Made by a program: the position numbers and the translations under genes. A model generated the notes under the pieces. The model saw nothing but the letters and a program-made list of their open reading frames with translations. It had not been told where the DNA came from and made no database searches. From NCBI GenBank assembly GCA_913020705.1, contig CAJWBY010000096.1, positions 1-17,202 of the forward strand: 17,202 bases of DNA, given 5' to 3'. Below are positions 8,243 to 15,917 of this stretch, in pieces (the first letter of the stretch is position 1; every line of letters begins with the position of its first letter). This DNA comes from an uncultured Colwellia sp. (GTDB lineage Bacteria; Pseudomonadota; Gammaproteobacteria; Enterobacterales; Alteromonadaceae).

Positions 8243-8283
8243 ACTCATCCATCACTCCTAAACTATGTTAATCTATGAGTGAT
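8243..8283. promoter_or_regulatory. Candidate LysR operator between exporter and regulator genes
   Basis: The divergent promoter region holds ACTCAT (8243-8248) mirrored by ATGAGT (8275-8280), overlapped by ATCACT (8251-8256) mirrored by AGTGAT (8278-8283). CTATG is also repeated at a ten-base step (8263 and 8273). Any of these could be the regulator's binding site; the sequence alone does not decide. Confidence 0.3.
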
Positions 8284-8322
8284 TTTAAACAATACACTAA
8301 ATAGTAAAAGGACTTGTGCCTC

Positions 8323-9231
8323 ATGGACACAAATAAATTGATCCCATTATTGTCCGACATGGCGATTTTTGTCACAGTGGTTGAACAAGGAAACTTTAGT
8401 AAAACGGCAAAAAAACTTGGCGTAACACCTTCAGCTGTAAGTCGACAAATTAGCCGATTAGAAGATGCATTAGGCATAAAGTTATTACAGCGTACTACCA
8501 GACAATTGGCGCTAACGGAGTCAGGTAAAATAACGTTTGATTATTGTAAACAGATGGTTGAATCAGCTGACCAAGCAGTTAATGCCAGTCGCTCTGCGAC
8601 ATCGACTGTTAGTGGGTTATTGAGAGTATCCGCACCAAAATCATTAGCAAATAAGGTATTACGACCATTATTTGTTGAATTTTTAAAATGTTACCCAGAT
8701 ATTCAGTTACACGTAAAAGTGACCGACCGCATTTTAGATCCTATCCATGATGGTGTTGACTTCTTGATCCATATTAATGATCATCCAATTGAATCTTTGG
8801 TAAATGTTAAACTTGGTCGCGTTGAGCAGGTGTTATGTGCGAGTCCTGATTTTTTAAAAAAACATACTCGGCCAATAACCCCTGATGATTTAAAGCACTT
8901 ATCATGTATTTGTTTAGGGGAAAATATGGCTGATAACCGTTGGCAATTTAATAAGAATAATCAACAAACAACCATACAAGTGACGGGGTCATATTTACTC
9001 AACCACAGTGAAATGCGTCGAGATGCGATTGAACAGGGTTTTGGTATTGGCCCTTTACCAGATTATATTGCGCAGCAGGGTATTGAAAATGGGAAACTCA
9101 TAGCGATATTGGTAGATTGGCAGTTACAAGGGAATTATCAAGGTGATATTTGTTTGCAGTATGTTCAAGGTAAATATATGCCGAATAAAAATCGTGTGTT
9201 TATCGATTTTATGAAACAAAAGTTATTATAA
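8323..9231 (+). CDS. LysR-type transcriptional regulator
   Basis: The protein has 302 residues from the ATG at 8323, which has AAAAGGA (8306-8312) ten bases upstream; a TTG at 8314 is possible but has less room for a ribosome site. Residues about 10-70 form the winged helix-turn-helix (FVTVVEQGNFSKTAKKLGV, TPSAVSRQISRLEDALG, LLQRTTRQLALTESG). The effector domain follows at about 90-295 (GLLRVSAPKSLANKVL, GVDFLIHI, GFGIGPLPDYIAQQ). The CrgA-type layout with IxxGxGIGxLP is typical of the large LysR subgroup. It should bind the intergenic region and control the divergent LysE-type exporter in response to a small effector, and probably itself. Effector unknown. The gene is intact. Confidence 0.92.
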   Translation: MDTNKLIPLLSDMAIFVTVVEQGNFSKTAKKLGVTPSAVSRQISRLEDALGIKLLQRTTRQLALTESGKITFDYCKQMVESADQAVNASRSATSTVSGLLRVSAPKSLANKVLRPLFVEFLKCYPDIQLHVKVTDRILDPIHDGVDFLIHINDHPIESLVNVKLGRVEQVLCASPDFLKKHTRPITPDDLKHLSCICLGENMADNRWQFNKNNQQTTIQVTGSYLLNHSEMRRDAIEQGFGIGPLPDYIAQQGIENGKLIAILVDWQLQGNYQGDICLQYVQGKYMPNKNRVFIDFMKQKLL

Positions 9232-9272
9232 TTCACGCTTAACAGTAAAGGTAATGTGATGTGACTTGGTGA

Positions 9273-9344
9273 AGTATTAAACAGTCTAATACTACCTAAG
9301 TTAATTGAATAAACAGCATCATAGTGGTTGTCGCTAAGATGCTG
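9273..9344. other. Two small inverted repeats between convergent lysR-type and yiaD genes
   Basis: AGTATTA/TAATACT (9273-9279 and 9287-9293, seven-base loop) and CAGCATC/GATGCTG (9314-9320 and 9338-9344, 17-base loop) lie in the 128 bases between two convergent genes. Neither has a good T-run, so they are weak candidates for transcript-end structures. Confidence 0.3.
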
Positions 9345-9359
9345 ATATTTCTTAAAGTA

Positions 9360-10028
9360 TTACGATTGTGTAATAGGTAATAATGTTATTTCAACGCGGC
9401 GGTTAAGTTCACGACCTTTAGTGGTATTGTTGTCTGCTGCTGGTTGTGTTTCTCCAAAGCCTATTACTTCTAGGCGTTCAGTCATTATTTTTTGACCACC
9501 TAGATAATTGGCGACTGAGTCAGCACGGCTTTCTGATAACTTTTGGTTGTGCTGTAAAGAACCGCTAGAGTCAGTATGGCCAGAAACTACAATGAGTGTT
9601 TTATTATATTCTTCAAGTACTAAAGCTACAGAATTTAACACTCCAGTAAAATTAGTGTTGATGTTAGCACTGTTCGTTGCAAAGGTAATGTTGCCAGGCA
9701 TAATCAAGTTGATTTTGTCACCTTCACGTTGAATACTTACGCCACTATCACGAAGTTGTTTGCGTAACTTTGCCTCTTGAGCATCCATATAATAGCCAAT
9801 GCCTCCACCAATAGCTGCTCCACCTGTTGCTGCTGCAAGAATTCTCTTGTTACGTGTTCTGCTGTCTTTATCTTTATTATCGATAAATGCTATAACTGCA
9901 CCTAAACCAGCACCTGCTGCTGCGCCTATAGCGGTAGACGTTGTTTTGTTTTCTCCTGTGTAGGGATCAAATGTTGTACAAGCTTGTAATAAAAGTAGGG
10001 CTGAAGCTGTGGTGATTAGTTTTTTCAT
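9360..10028 (-). CDS. yiaD: YiaD-like OmpA-family outer-membrane lipoprotein
   Basis: This 222-residue protein starts with a lipoprotein signal peptide whose lipobox LLQAC puts the modified residue at Cys17. A glycine-zipper region follows at about 32-80 (AIGAAAGAGLGAVI, then GGAAIGGGIGYYMDAQEAKLR). The C-terminal OmpA-like peptidoglycan-binding domain covers about 105-217, with the ligand motif (GHTDSSGS, then LSESRADSVANYL, then NRRVEITL). Length, CTTFDPYTGE start and YYMDAQEAKLR all agree with Escherichia coli YiaD. It is expected on the inner face of the outer membrane, tethering it to peptidoglycan. AGGAAAA lies just before the ATG on the minus strand. It is a single gene, convergent with the LysR-type gene. 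Confidence 0.92.
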   Translation of the reverse strand: MKKLITTASALLLLQACTTFDPYTGENKTTSTAIGAAAGAGLGAVIAFIDNKDKDSRTRNKRILAAATGGAAIGGGIGYYMDAQEAKLRKQLRDSGVSIQREGDKINLIMPGNITFATNSANINTNFTGVLNSVALVLEEYNKTLIVVSGHTDSSGSLQHNQKLSESRADSVANYLGGQKIMTERLEVIGFGETQPAADNNTTKGRELNRRVEITLLPITQS

Positions 10029-10434
10029 AGTTTTTCCTATAACGGCCTCGTTGCTAATGTTACAAAGCTATGGCTATTAATAAATGACTGAATGGGAGGA
10101 TTGCGGTTATCAGTTTTCAATATATATTTTAAGGCAAAAAAAAGCTCGATTCAGAATCGAGTTGGCATGTTTAACGAAAACGCACATATCTAAAACTATG
10201 TTAATTTTATATCTATTCGGTATGACGTTCAAGTTCAGTCTTGTTCCATATGAAATGAGTTTGCTTAATGATGGCTCTAATTCAATACGTAAATGGTCTT
10301 AATATCAATGCCATTTATTGAGTGAAATAGCCTCATACTATTTTGGAGCAGATGAGATAAATGGTTTAAAGGCAAAAATGAATATTATGATAAATTTGAT
10401 GTTATAGTTAAATTTAAAATTACCGGAGATTTTA
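10029..10434. other. Intergenic stretch upstream of yiaD and of the Pmp3-type gene
   Basis: These 406 bases should hold the leftward promoter of yiaD and the rightward promoter of the Pmp3-type gene. Apart from the leftward terminator at 10136-10161 nothing clear is seen. A 72-codon rightward frame (10084-10302) has no ribosome site or recognisable product and crosses that terminator, so I do not call it. Confidence 0.6.
10136..10161 (-). terminator. Leftward rho-independent terminator with no annotated gene upstream
   Basis: On the minus strand CTCGATTC-T-GAATCGAG (10161 down to 10145) is followed by C and eight T (10143 down to 10136). The perfect palindrome with a real loop of about five bases plus a T-run is a good terminator for leftward transcription. 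It lies upstream of yiaD, so it cannot end yiaD, and no leftward gene lies between it and 10434. Confidence 0.7.
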
Positions 10435-10596
10435 ATGAATAAACTTATACATATTATTTTAGCATTGTTGTTACCCCCTGTAGCTGTATTTTTGAAAAGT
10501 GGAGTAGGGAAAGATTTATTAATAAATATAGTTTTATGTCTATTCTTCTATGTTCCTGGGATATTACACGCCATTTGGTTAATCACGAAAGATTAA
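10435..10596 (+). CDS. Pmp3/YqaE-family (UPF0057) small membrane protein
   Basis: This 53-residue gene starts at ATG 10435, six bases after GGAG (10425-10428), and ends at TAA 10594-10596. The product has the two membrane helices and family motif of Pmp3/YqaE proteins: LLLPPVAVFLKSGVGKD at the end of helix 1, then INIVLCLFFYVPGILHAIW in helix 2. The PP-VAVFLK-G-GK and PG-HA pattern is diagnostic. Members are inner-membrane proteolipids of about 50 residues linked to salt or membrane stress; the precise role is unknown. It lies 39 bases before another tiny membrane protein gene and may share its transcript. Confidence 0.88.
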   Translation: MNKLIHIILALLLPPVAVFLKSGVGKDLLINIVLCLFFYVPGILHAIWLITKD

Positions 10597-10635
10597 TAGT
10601 TAGTACTTTTGATATTAAATGAGGACCAAAATATA

Positions 10636-10827
10636 ATGAATAATAAAATAATAGGTGTGACATTGATTATCGCAGGTTTAATTGCAGCTGTTTGGGGTTA
10701 CAACATTTATGACTCAGCTAGTTCCCAAGTTACTCGTGCATTAAATGGTGATACACCTATGGAAGCTTGGGTAGGGATGGCTGGTGGTGTTGTAGGCGTT
10801 TTAATTGGTATTACACGATTAAAGTAA
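10636..10827 (+). CDS. DUF3185-type small membrane protein
   Basis: The 63-residue product begins MNNKIIGVTLIIAGLIAAVWG, a first membrane helix, followed by a polar stretch (YNIYDSASSQVTRALNGD) and a second helix (WVGMAGGVVGVLIGITRL). The G-YN-YDSASSQ segment between two helices matches DUF3185 proteins, whose function is unknown. I chose the ATG at 10636, ten bases after GAGGA (10621-10625); an in-frame TTG at 10609 would add nine charged residues that the family lacks. The gene follows the Pmp3-type gene, and a strong terminator lies about 100 bases downstream, so the two may form one transcript. Confidence 0.78.
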   Translation: MNNKIIGVTLIIAGLIAAVWGYNIYDSASSQVTRALNGDTPMEAWVGMAGGVVGVLIGITRLK

Positions 10828-10925
10828 ATATGGTTTATGTTGTTTATTCGAACACCCTTGTAACTTAGGATATAAGACAAACATAGCACCTTAAATGATA
10901 AATTTATTAATATTATCAATATATC

Positions 10926-10960
10926 AAAAGGCAATAACAGCTGTGTTATTGCCTTTTTTT
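10926..10960 (+). terminator. Rho-independent terminator behind the two small membrane-protein genes
   Basis: A perfect 14-bp stem (10926-10939 with 10944-10957) closes a GCTG loop and is followed by a T-run to 10960. The stem AAAAGGCAATAACA differs by one base from the core of the terminators at 1107 and 16841. The left-arm A-run makes it potentially bidirectional. Confidence 0.92.
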
Positions 10961-10992
10961 AGTTGCAGAATAGGCTTAAGCAAAGCATATTT

Positions 10993-11021
10993 TTCCACCA
11001 AAATTTGTAATAGTTTATAAT
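10993..11021 (+). promoter_or_regulatory. Promoter of the serine hydrolase gene
   Basis: TTCCAC (10993-10998), a 17-base spacer and a perfect TATAAT (11016-11021) form a sigma-70-type promoter. Transcription would begin near 11028, giving a leader of about 48 bases. The -35 half is only a partial match. Confidence 0.5.
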
Positions 11022-11028
11022 TGATGTA

Positions 11029-11047
11029 AGTTAGTTAATGACTAACT
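11029..11047. promoter_or_regulatory. Operator-like inverted repeat at the serine hydrolase promoter
   Basis: AGTTAGT (11029-11035) and ACTAACT (11041-11047) form a perfect seven-base inverted repeat around TAATG. It begins at the predicted transcription start of the promoter at 10993-11021, a position where a bound repressor would block transcription. It could equally be a weak leader hairpin. Confidence 0.4.
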
Positions 11048-11075
11048 AATATAAAAATAATAATTAAGAGTATAT

Positions 11076-12269
11076 ATGCAACGTTTTCTAAAAATAACTA
11101 AAAGTATTTTCCTCGCTACTCTTTTTATTTTCATTGTGTTATTCATATTTAATTGGGAAAAGGTTAATCGCCTACATAGCGTTATAACCCTATTCGATAG
11201 TGAACGAATCGTAGATAATTTCTCAAATATGAATAAAGCGTTTATCACTCAATCTGTCCATAAAAGTGAGAAGACATTTGAGTTTGAAACGGCATTGATA
11301 GCATTACCCAAGTCATTTTTTTATCGTGAAAAATCAACATCAGCCGATGAGTTTATTACTAGAAGAGCTACCACAGCGCTATTGGTCTTGAAAAATGACC
11401 AAATTACCTATGAAAATTACTTCTTAGATACTCAACCAACAGATAAACGAATTTCATGGTCAATGGCTAAATCGTTTGTTTCTATTTTATTTGGTATGCA
11501 AGTAGATGAAGGCAAAATTGATATTGAAAAAAACGTAGACTTTTACTTACCTGAAATGAAAGGTTCTGGTTATGAAAATGTGAAAGTCGAACATGTCTTG
11601 CAAATGTCCTCGGGTGTAAAATGGGATGAAGATTATCAAGATTTCAATTCTGACATTAATAAAATGGGTAGGGTTTTAGCTATTGGTGGTTCATTAGATG
11701 AAATGACAACAGAACTTGCAGGTGAATCTGAACCTGGAAAAGAATTTCATTACGTAAGTATGGACACTCATGTTATTGGTATGATCGTGAGAAAAGTTTC
11801 AGGCAAGTCCTTAGCACTTCTTCTTCAAGAAAACATCTGGCAAAAATTAGGCATGGAAAGTGATGCTGACTGGATCGTAGATTCAAAAGGAGCAGCTTTT
11901 GCCCTTGGTGGTCTCAATGTTACCACTCGTGATTATGCACGTTTCGGCAGTTTGTTACTTAATAAAGGTCAATGGCAAGGAGAACAATTAGTCTCTCAAG
12001 ATTGGATAAAAGCCTCTACAACAGCAAAAGCTGATTACTTAAAATCGACAAAAGATAAACTCGGTTATGGATACCAAATTTGGTTACCCACCTTAGCTGA
12101 AGAAGGTGAATTCTTTTGTGTTGGTGTTTATGGTCAGTACATTTATGTAAATCAAAAGGAAAATGTTGTCATTGTAAAAAATAGTGCCGATAAATTGTTT
12201 CAAGACGAACTAAACTCAAAACAAGAAACAATGGCGTTTTTTCGTGAAATAGTTAAGTCATTAAAATAA
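11076..12269 (+). CDS. Membrane-anchored serine hydrolase, beta-lactamase class C / penicillin-binding-protein fold
   Basis: This 397-residue protein has an N-terminal membrane anchor (residues about 8-26) and then an extracytoplasmic S12-type hydrolase domain. The nucleophile motif is Ser129-Met-Ala-Lys132 (SMAKS). The second motif is Tyr226-Val-Ser228, where YxN is usual. Further hallmarks are HVLQMSSGVKWDE, EPGKEFHYVSMDTHVIG, LGGLNVTTRDYARFG and GYGYQIWLP; the third motif region reads GVYGQYIYVN instead of KTG or HxG. This resembles the 6-aminohexanoate-dimer-hydrolase/EstB-like branch, so esterase or amide hydrolase activity is more likely than resistance to beta-lactams. The substrate is unknown. 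The start follows a weak AAGAG. The gene has its own promoter and operator-like repeat and converges on the DUF1801-type gene. Confidence 0.88.
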   Translation: MQRFLKITKSIFLATLFIFIVLFIFNWEKVNRLHSVITLFDSERIVDNFSNMNKAFITQSVHKSEKTFEFETALIALPKSFFYREKSTSADEFITRRATTALLVLKNDQITYENYFLDTQPTDKRISWSMAKSFVSILFGMQVDEGKIDIEKNVDFYLPEMKGSGYENVKVEHVLQMSSGVKWDEDYQDFNSDINKMGRVLAIGGSLDEMTTELAGESEPGKEFHYVSMDTHVIGMIVRKVSGKSLALLLQENIWQKLGMESDADWIVDSKGAAFALGGLNVTTRDYARFGSLLLNKGQWQGEQLVSQDWIKASTTAKADYLKSTKDKLGYGYQIWLPTLAEEGEFFCVGVYGQYIYVNQKENVVIVKNSADKLFQDELNSKQETMAFFREIVKSLK

Positions 12270-12359
12270 AAACTTCTACTTTTCTATTATAAGTAATGTG
12301 GAAGGCAACTTTCGTTACTCAGTATTATTGTCTTATCGAAAAGCAGTAATTTAAGAGCG

Positions 12360-12812
12360 TTATTTTATTGTCTTTTCATATAAACTAATCCATTGTTCTG
12401 CATTAAGTTTTGATGCGAGTTCGCCAATTAATTTGAATGGGATTTTATTCATGTTTTTAAAACGAATACATGATTTTCCCATATCTAACTTCGTAGAACA
12501 ATGTTTTGGGTATTCCTCTTTAAACCACTCTAGCAAGCTGTTATCACTGTAAATACCCATATGATAAATCGCAATGAAGTTTTTTTGTGAAGCTATGTTT
12601 ATAAAAGGGAGAGGTAGGGATGTATCGCAATGATAGCCCTTTGGATAAATATTGTGTGGCACAACGTAACCTATCATTTTATAGGAATAAGCTTCTTGAA
12701 ACCCTACAGGCAAGTTATCAATAATTATAGCGCGTAATTTATTAATTACTTCTTGCCTATCTTCACTAAGACTGTTGATGTATGACGTTATTTCTTGCTC
12801 TGATGTTTGCAT
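12360..12812 (-). CDS. DUF1801-type (YdhG-like) small protein
   Basis: From the ATG at 12812 the product has 150 residues, the usual range for DUF1801/YdhG-like proteins. It shows the family pattern SYINSLSEDRQEVINKLRAII, then GFQEAYSYKMIGYVVP, a beta-strand core FINIASQKNFIAIYHMGIY, then MGKSCIRFKNMNKIP near the end. These are small cytoplasmic proteins; a link to iron handling was made for a Bacillus member (frataxin-like) but function here is open. A GTG at 12860 would add 16 residues (LNLIELITNEYKLLT) without family support, so I prefer the internal ATG, although neither start has a clear ribosome site. No partner gene is next to it. Confidence 0.8.
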   Translation of the reverse strand: MQTSEQEITSYINSLSEDRQEVINKLRAIIIDNLPVGFQEAYSYKMIGYVVPHNIYPKGYHCDTSLPLPFINIASQKNFIAIYHMGIYSDNSLLEWFKEEYPKHCSTKLDMGKSCIRFKNMNKIPFKLIGELASKLNAEQWISLYEKTIK

Positions 12813-12860
12813 AGTTAACAATTTATATTCATTAGTTATCAATTCTATTAAATTTAGCAC

Positions 12861-13326
12861 AACTTCTATTAAGCACTACATTAAAGATGTTTAAACGGAC
12901 GGAAAAGTTTGTTGAAGGACATGATAGTTCAAACGGGTCATGAGTAAACATTAGTAAATTAATAAGACAATGATAAAAAGTATTATGTTCTTTTGTTTTT
13001 AGCGCTATGTTTTAGATGCCACACTTAAAAAAACAGCGGTGAGTTTATCTTGTAAATACTAGCTAGTGCCTCACTAGAATAACGTGTATAAAAACCAACT
13101 GAAACAAACACAAACAATATATTTACTTCATTTGTTATGTGGGACTAATATCATTAAGTTGTTGAATTTATTAGGTAGTGAATTCAATATAGGTTTGCTT
13201 GCTCTATTTACATTTAGAACGTAAGCTAATGGATAAGATTTATAATACGTAAAATGAATACAAAGCTTTATTTACAATATTGAAAGCACATATATTCATT
13301 TTCAAATAACTTTTAGGCAGTGAAAC
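12861..13326. other. Intergenic stretch before the cyclic-di-GMP gene
   Basis: These 466 AT-rich bases lie between two divergent genes and should hold both promoters. A six-base inverted repeat CTAGTG-CCT-CACTAG (13063-13077) is the only structure I could pick out. No reading frame with a ribosome site, no RNA gene and no relic is recognised. Confidence 0.5.
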
Positions 13327-15735
13327 TTGTCCGGACTTTCTAAATCCCAAACAATAAAAAGCTTAACTATTACTAATCAGTTTGCCATTGATATTTTATT
13401 GTTAAATAGCCCTTTTCAAATTTGGCAATATTTAGCGCAAAATATTGTTGAAAAGCTCGGTTTCGACGATGCTGTTATTTATACTTTAGACTCAGGTGGA
13501 AATACATTAAGTCGAATGGCTGGTTTTCAAAAGAAAGCTTCAACAGATGATAAAACCAATAATAATCAAATCGAAAATACTTCATCAAATTTAATCGTTA
13601 TACCTTTTAATCAGGGTGTTATTGGCAAGGTTGCTGCCACAAAAAAACCCATATTAGTAAAAGATACTCGAGAATTTGAAAGTTATATTGTTGATGACGA
13701 AAACACATTATCTGAGTTAGCGGTTCCCATTCTATTTAACGATCAATTATTAGGTGTTATAGACTCAGAGCACGTTAAGGTTAATTTTTACAATAAATAT
13801 CATCTAAAAACACTTACTGCATTAGCATCCATTGCCGCAATGAAAATATCTCAAATCATTAAAGTTGACGGATTGGAAGAGATCATTGAAAACTTAGAGT
13901 ACTCAAATAAAATTCAGGATGCTTTATTCGAGATTGCCGAACTTACCTTTAAAACTAAAAGTATTGGCGAATTTTATAAGCAATTACATCAGTGTATTGG
14001 TCGCCTTACTTTTACAAAAAATTTTTTTGTAGCTTTGCTTAAAAACGAAGGGAAAACAATTGAATTTGTTTATGCAGTAGACGAGCTTGATCAAGAAATT
14101 ATAGACGAACTTGATCAAGGAAAAATATTTGATACGGTGGAAATTGAACCGGGCAATTTAAGCATCACAGGTTATACCTTAGCAAAAGATAAACCTTTTC
14201 TCTTATATGAAAAAGATATTCAAAAAATGCTTGATGATAAGGAACTTCATGTTCTAGGAAGCATACCTAAAGCTTGGTTAGGCGTTCCTTTTGGTAGCGG
14301 AATAAACAAAGGAATTGTTGTTGTACAAAGTTACAGTACAGAATTTTTATTTCAAGAAAAAGACAAACAGCTATTAATGTTTGTTGCTAAACACATCAAT
14401 AACGCCATCGAAAGAATGGAAGCTAAGCAAAAGCTTCAGTTCCTAGCATTGCATGATTCATTAACTGATTTACCTAATCGGTCGCTTTTTAAAGATAGGA
14501 TCCAGCACGCCTTTTTACATTGTCAGAATAACCGTTCAAATAATATCGCTATATTATTTATTGATGTAGATAGATTTAAACAAGTTAACGACACATATGG
14601 CCATCATGTTGGAGATAAGTTACTTATCGCTATTGTGAAAAAAATTACAATATCGTTAAGAAAAACAGATACCCTTGCAAGATTAGGGGGAGATGAGTTT
14701 GCTATACTGCTTGACTCAAATATTGATCACGATACCATTTGTCGAATCACTGAAAGTATTATTTCTGCAATATCTCATCCTTTTAATATCGATGGTTTGA
14801 ATATTTTTAGTAGTGTAAGTGTTGGAATTTCAACTTATCACGATGAGAGTGATAGTGCAGAAAAGCTATTAATTGACGCCGACCATGCTATGTATCAAGC
14901 TAAGTTGCAAGGGCGTAACCAGTATGTTTTTTTTGAAGCACTTGAAGATCAAAATAAATCCACAAATGTTAAATTAGAATATGATTTTGATAATGCTATT
15001 AAAAACCAAGAGTTTATAGGTAATTATCAACCATTAATTGATTTTGATACGGGTAATGTTATTGGCGCTGAAGTCTTAGTTCGTTGGCAACATCCTAAAT
15101 TGGGCCTTTTGTTTCCAGATGTTTTTATCCCTATTTTAGAAAAGTCAGGACAAATTGTTCAACTTGATCTTTACATGCTAAGACTAGCCGTCGATAACTT
15201 AAATTTGTGGTCTGATTGGTTGCCACAAAAATGTAAGCTCAATGTTAATGTTTCGACATCAGGTTTTGCGTCACAAGACTTTATTAGTTATATGCAAGAA
15301 CAACACTTAAAGTCTGCTAGTACCATTAGCCGATTATGCGTAGAAATTACCGAAGAAAGTTTAATTTTGAACGTTGACGCGGTGAAAAAACATTTAGATA
15401 TTTTGAAAAGCCTTAATGTTCCCGTTGCACTTGATGATTTCGGAACGGGGTATTCATCATTAAGTTATTTACATCAATTTTCTTTAGATTACCTAAAAAT
15501 TGATAAAAGTTTTGTTGATGACTTAAACGAAGACTGCAATAAAGTCTTGATATTAGATGCAGTCGTTAATTTAGCTAAAGCACTAAAAATAAAAACCACG
15601 GCGGAAGGAATTGAAACTGTACAACAATATCAAAAGCTTAAAGAAATTGGCTGTGACTTAGGGCAAGGGTATTATATTGCAAAACCCTTGCTTGATAATG
15701 ACTTTAAAGGTTTCCTGTTAAATAGAACCAATTAA
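13327..15735 (+). CDS. GAF-GAF-GGDEF-EAL cyclic-di-GMP turnover enzyme
   Basis: The 802-residue protein is soluble, with no membrane helix. GAF domain 1 covers about 17-175 and GAF 2 about 200-350, joined by a short coiled segment. The diguanylate cyclase domain (about 375-535) has an intact active site, RLGGDEF at 452-458, and an RKTD product-inhibition site nine residues before GGDEF. The phosphodiesterase domain (about 550-795) has EVL at 582-584 instead of EAL but keeps the metal and catalytic residues: NVNVS, EITEES, DDFGTGYSS (703 onward), KIDKSFV, AEGIET (759 onward) and QGYYIAKPL. Both activities are therefore plausible, gated by ligands on the GAF domains. The start is TTG with AGG nine bases upstream; the next Met is residue 69 or so, inside GAF 1, so TTG is required. 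Transcribed alone and closed by its own hairpin. Confidence 0.93.
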   Translation: MSGLSKSQTIKSLTITNQFAIDILLLNSPFQIWQYLAQNIVEKLGFDDAVIYTLDSGGNTLSRMAGFQKKASTDDKTNNNQIENTSSNLIVIPFNQGVIGKVAATKKPILVKDTREFESYIVDDENTLSELAVPILFNDQLLGVIDSEHVKVNFYNKYHLKTLTALASIAAMKISQIIKVDGLEEIIENLEYSNKIQDALFEIAELTFKTKSIGEFYKQLHQCIGRLTFTKNFFVALLKNEGKTIEFVYAVDELDQEIIDELDQGKIFDTVEIEPGNLSITGYTLAKDKPFLLYEKDIQKMLDDKELHVLGSIPKAWLGVPFGSGINKGIVVVQSYSTEFLFQEKDKQLLMFVAKHINNAIERMEAKQKLQFLALHDSLTDLPNRSLFKDRIQHAFLHCQNNRSNNIAILFIDVDRFKQVNDTYGHHVGDKLLIAIVKKITISLRKTDTLARLGGDEFAILLDSNIDHDTICRITESIISAISHPFNIDGLNIFSSVSVGISTYHDESDSAEKLLIDADHAMYQAKLQGRNQYVFFEALEDQNKSTNVKLEYDFDNAIKNQEFIGNYQPLIDFDTGNVIGAEVLVRWQHPKLGLLFPDVFIPILEKSGQIVQLDLYMLRLAVDNLNLWSDWLPQKCKLNVNVSTSGFASQDFISYMQEQHLKSASTISRLCVEITEESLILNVDAVKKHLDILKSLNVPVALDDFGTGYSSLSYLHQFSLDYLKIDKSFVDDLNEDCNKVLILDAVVNLAKALKIKTTAEGIETVQQYQKLKEIGCDLGQGYYIAKPLLDNDFKGFLLNRTN

Positions 15736-15772
15736 CACCAAATGCTTTATCATTTTTATTTTTACTTGATGT

Positions 15773-15817
15773 ACCTCTCATTTGACTTATGTCCCCTCAT
15801 AAGTAAAAGAGGTTTTA
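15773..15817 (+). terminator. Hairpin terminator behind the GGDEF-EAL gene
   Basis: ACTTATG (15785-15791) pairs with CATAAGT (15798-15804) around TCCCCT. An outer stem ACCTCT (15773-15778) with AGAGGT (15808-15813) extends it across a small internal loop, followed by TTTT. The internal loop and short T-run lower the confidence. Confidence 0.55.
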
Positions 15818-15917
15818 CCCTAATTTTTGAACATGCATTTCTGGAATGATTTGCACATGATATTAATAGTATCTAAACTTATGTAAACATTATAATAATA
15901 CAAATAAAGGAATTTTT

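Noticed and set aside
10084..10302. A 72-codon rightward open frame
   Set aside because: It lacks a ribosome site and a recognisable product, and it runs through the leftward terminator at 10136-10161.
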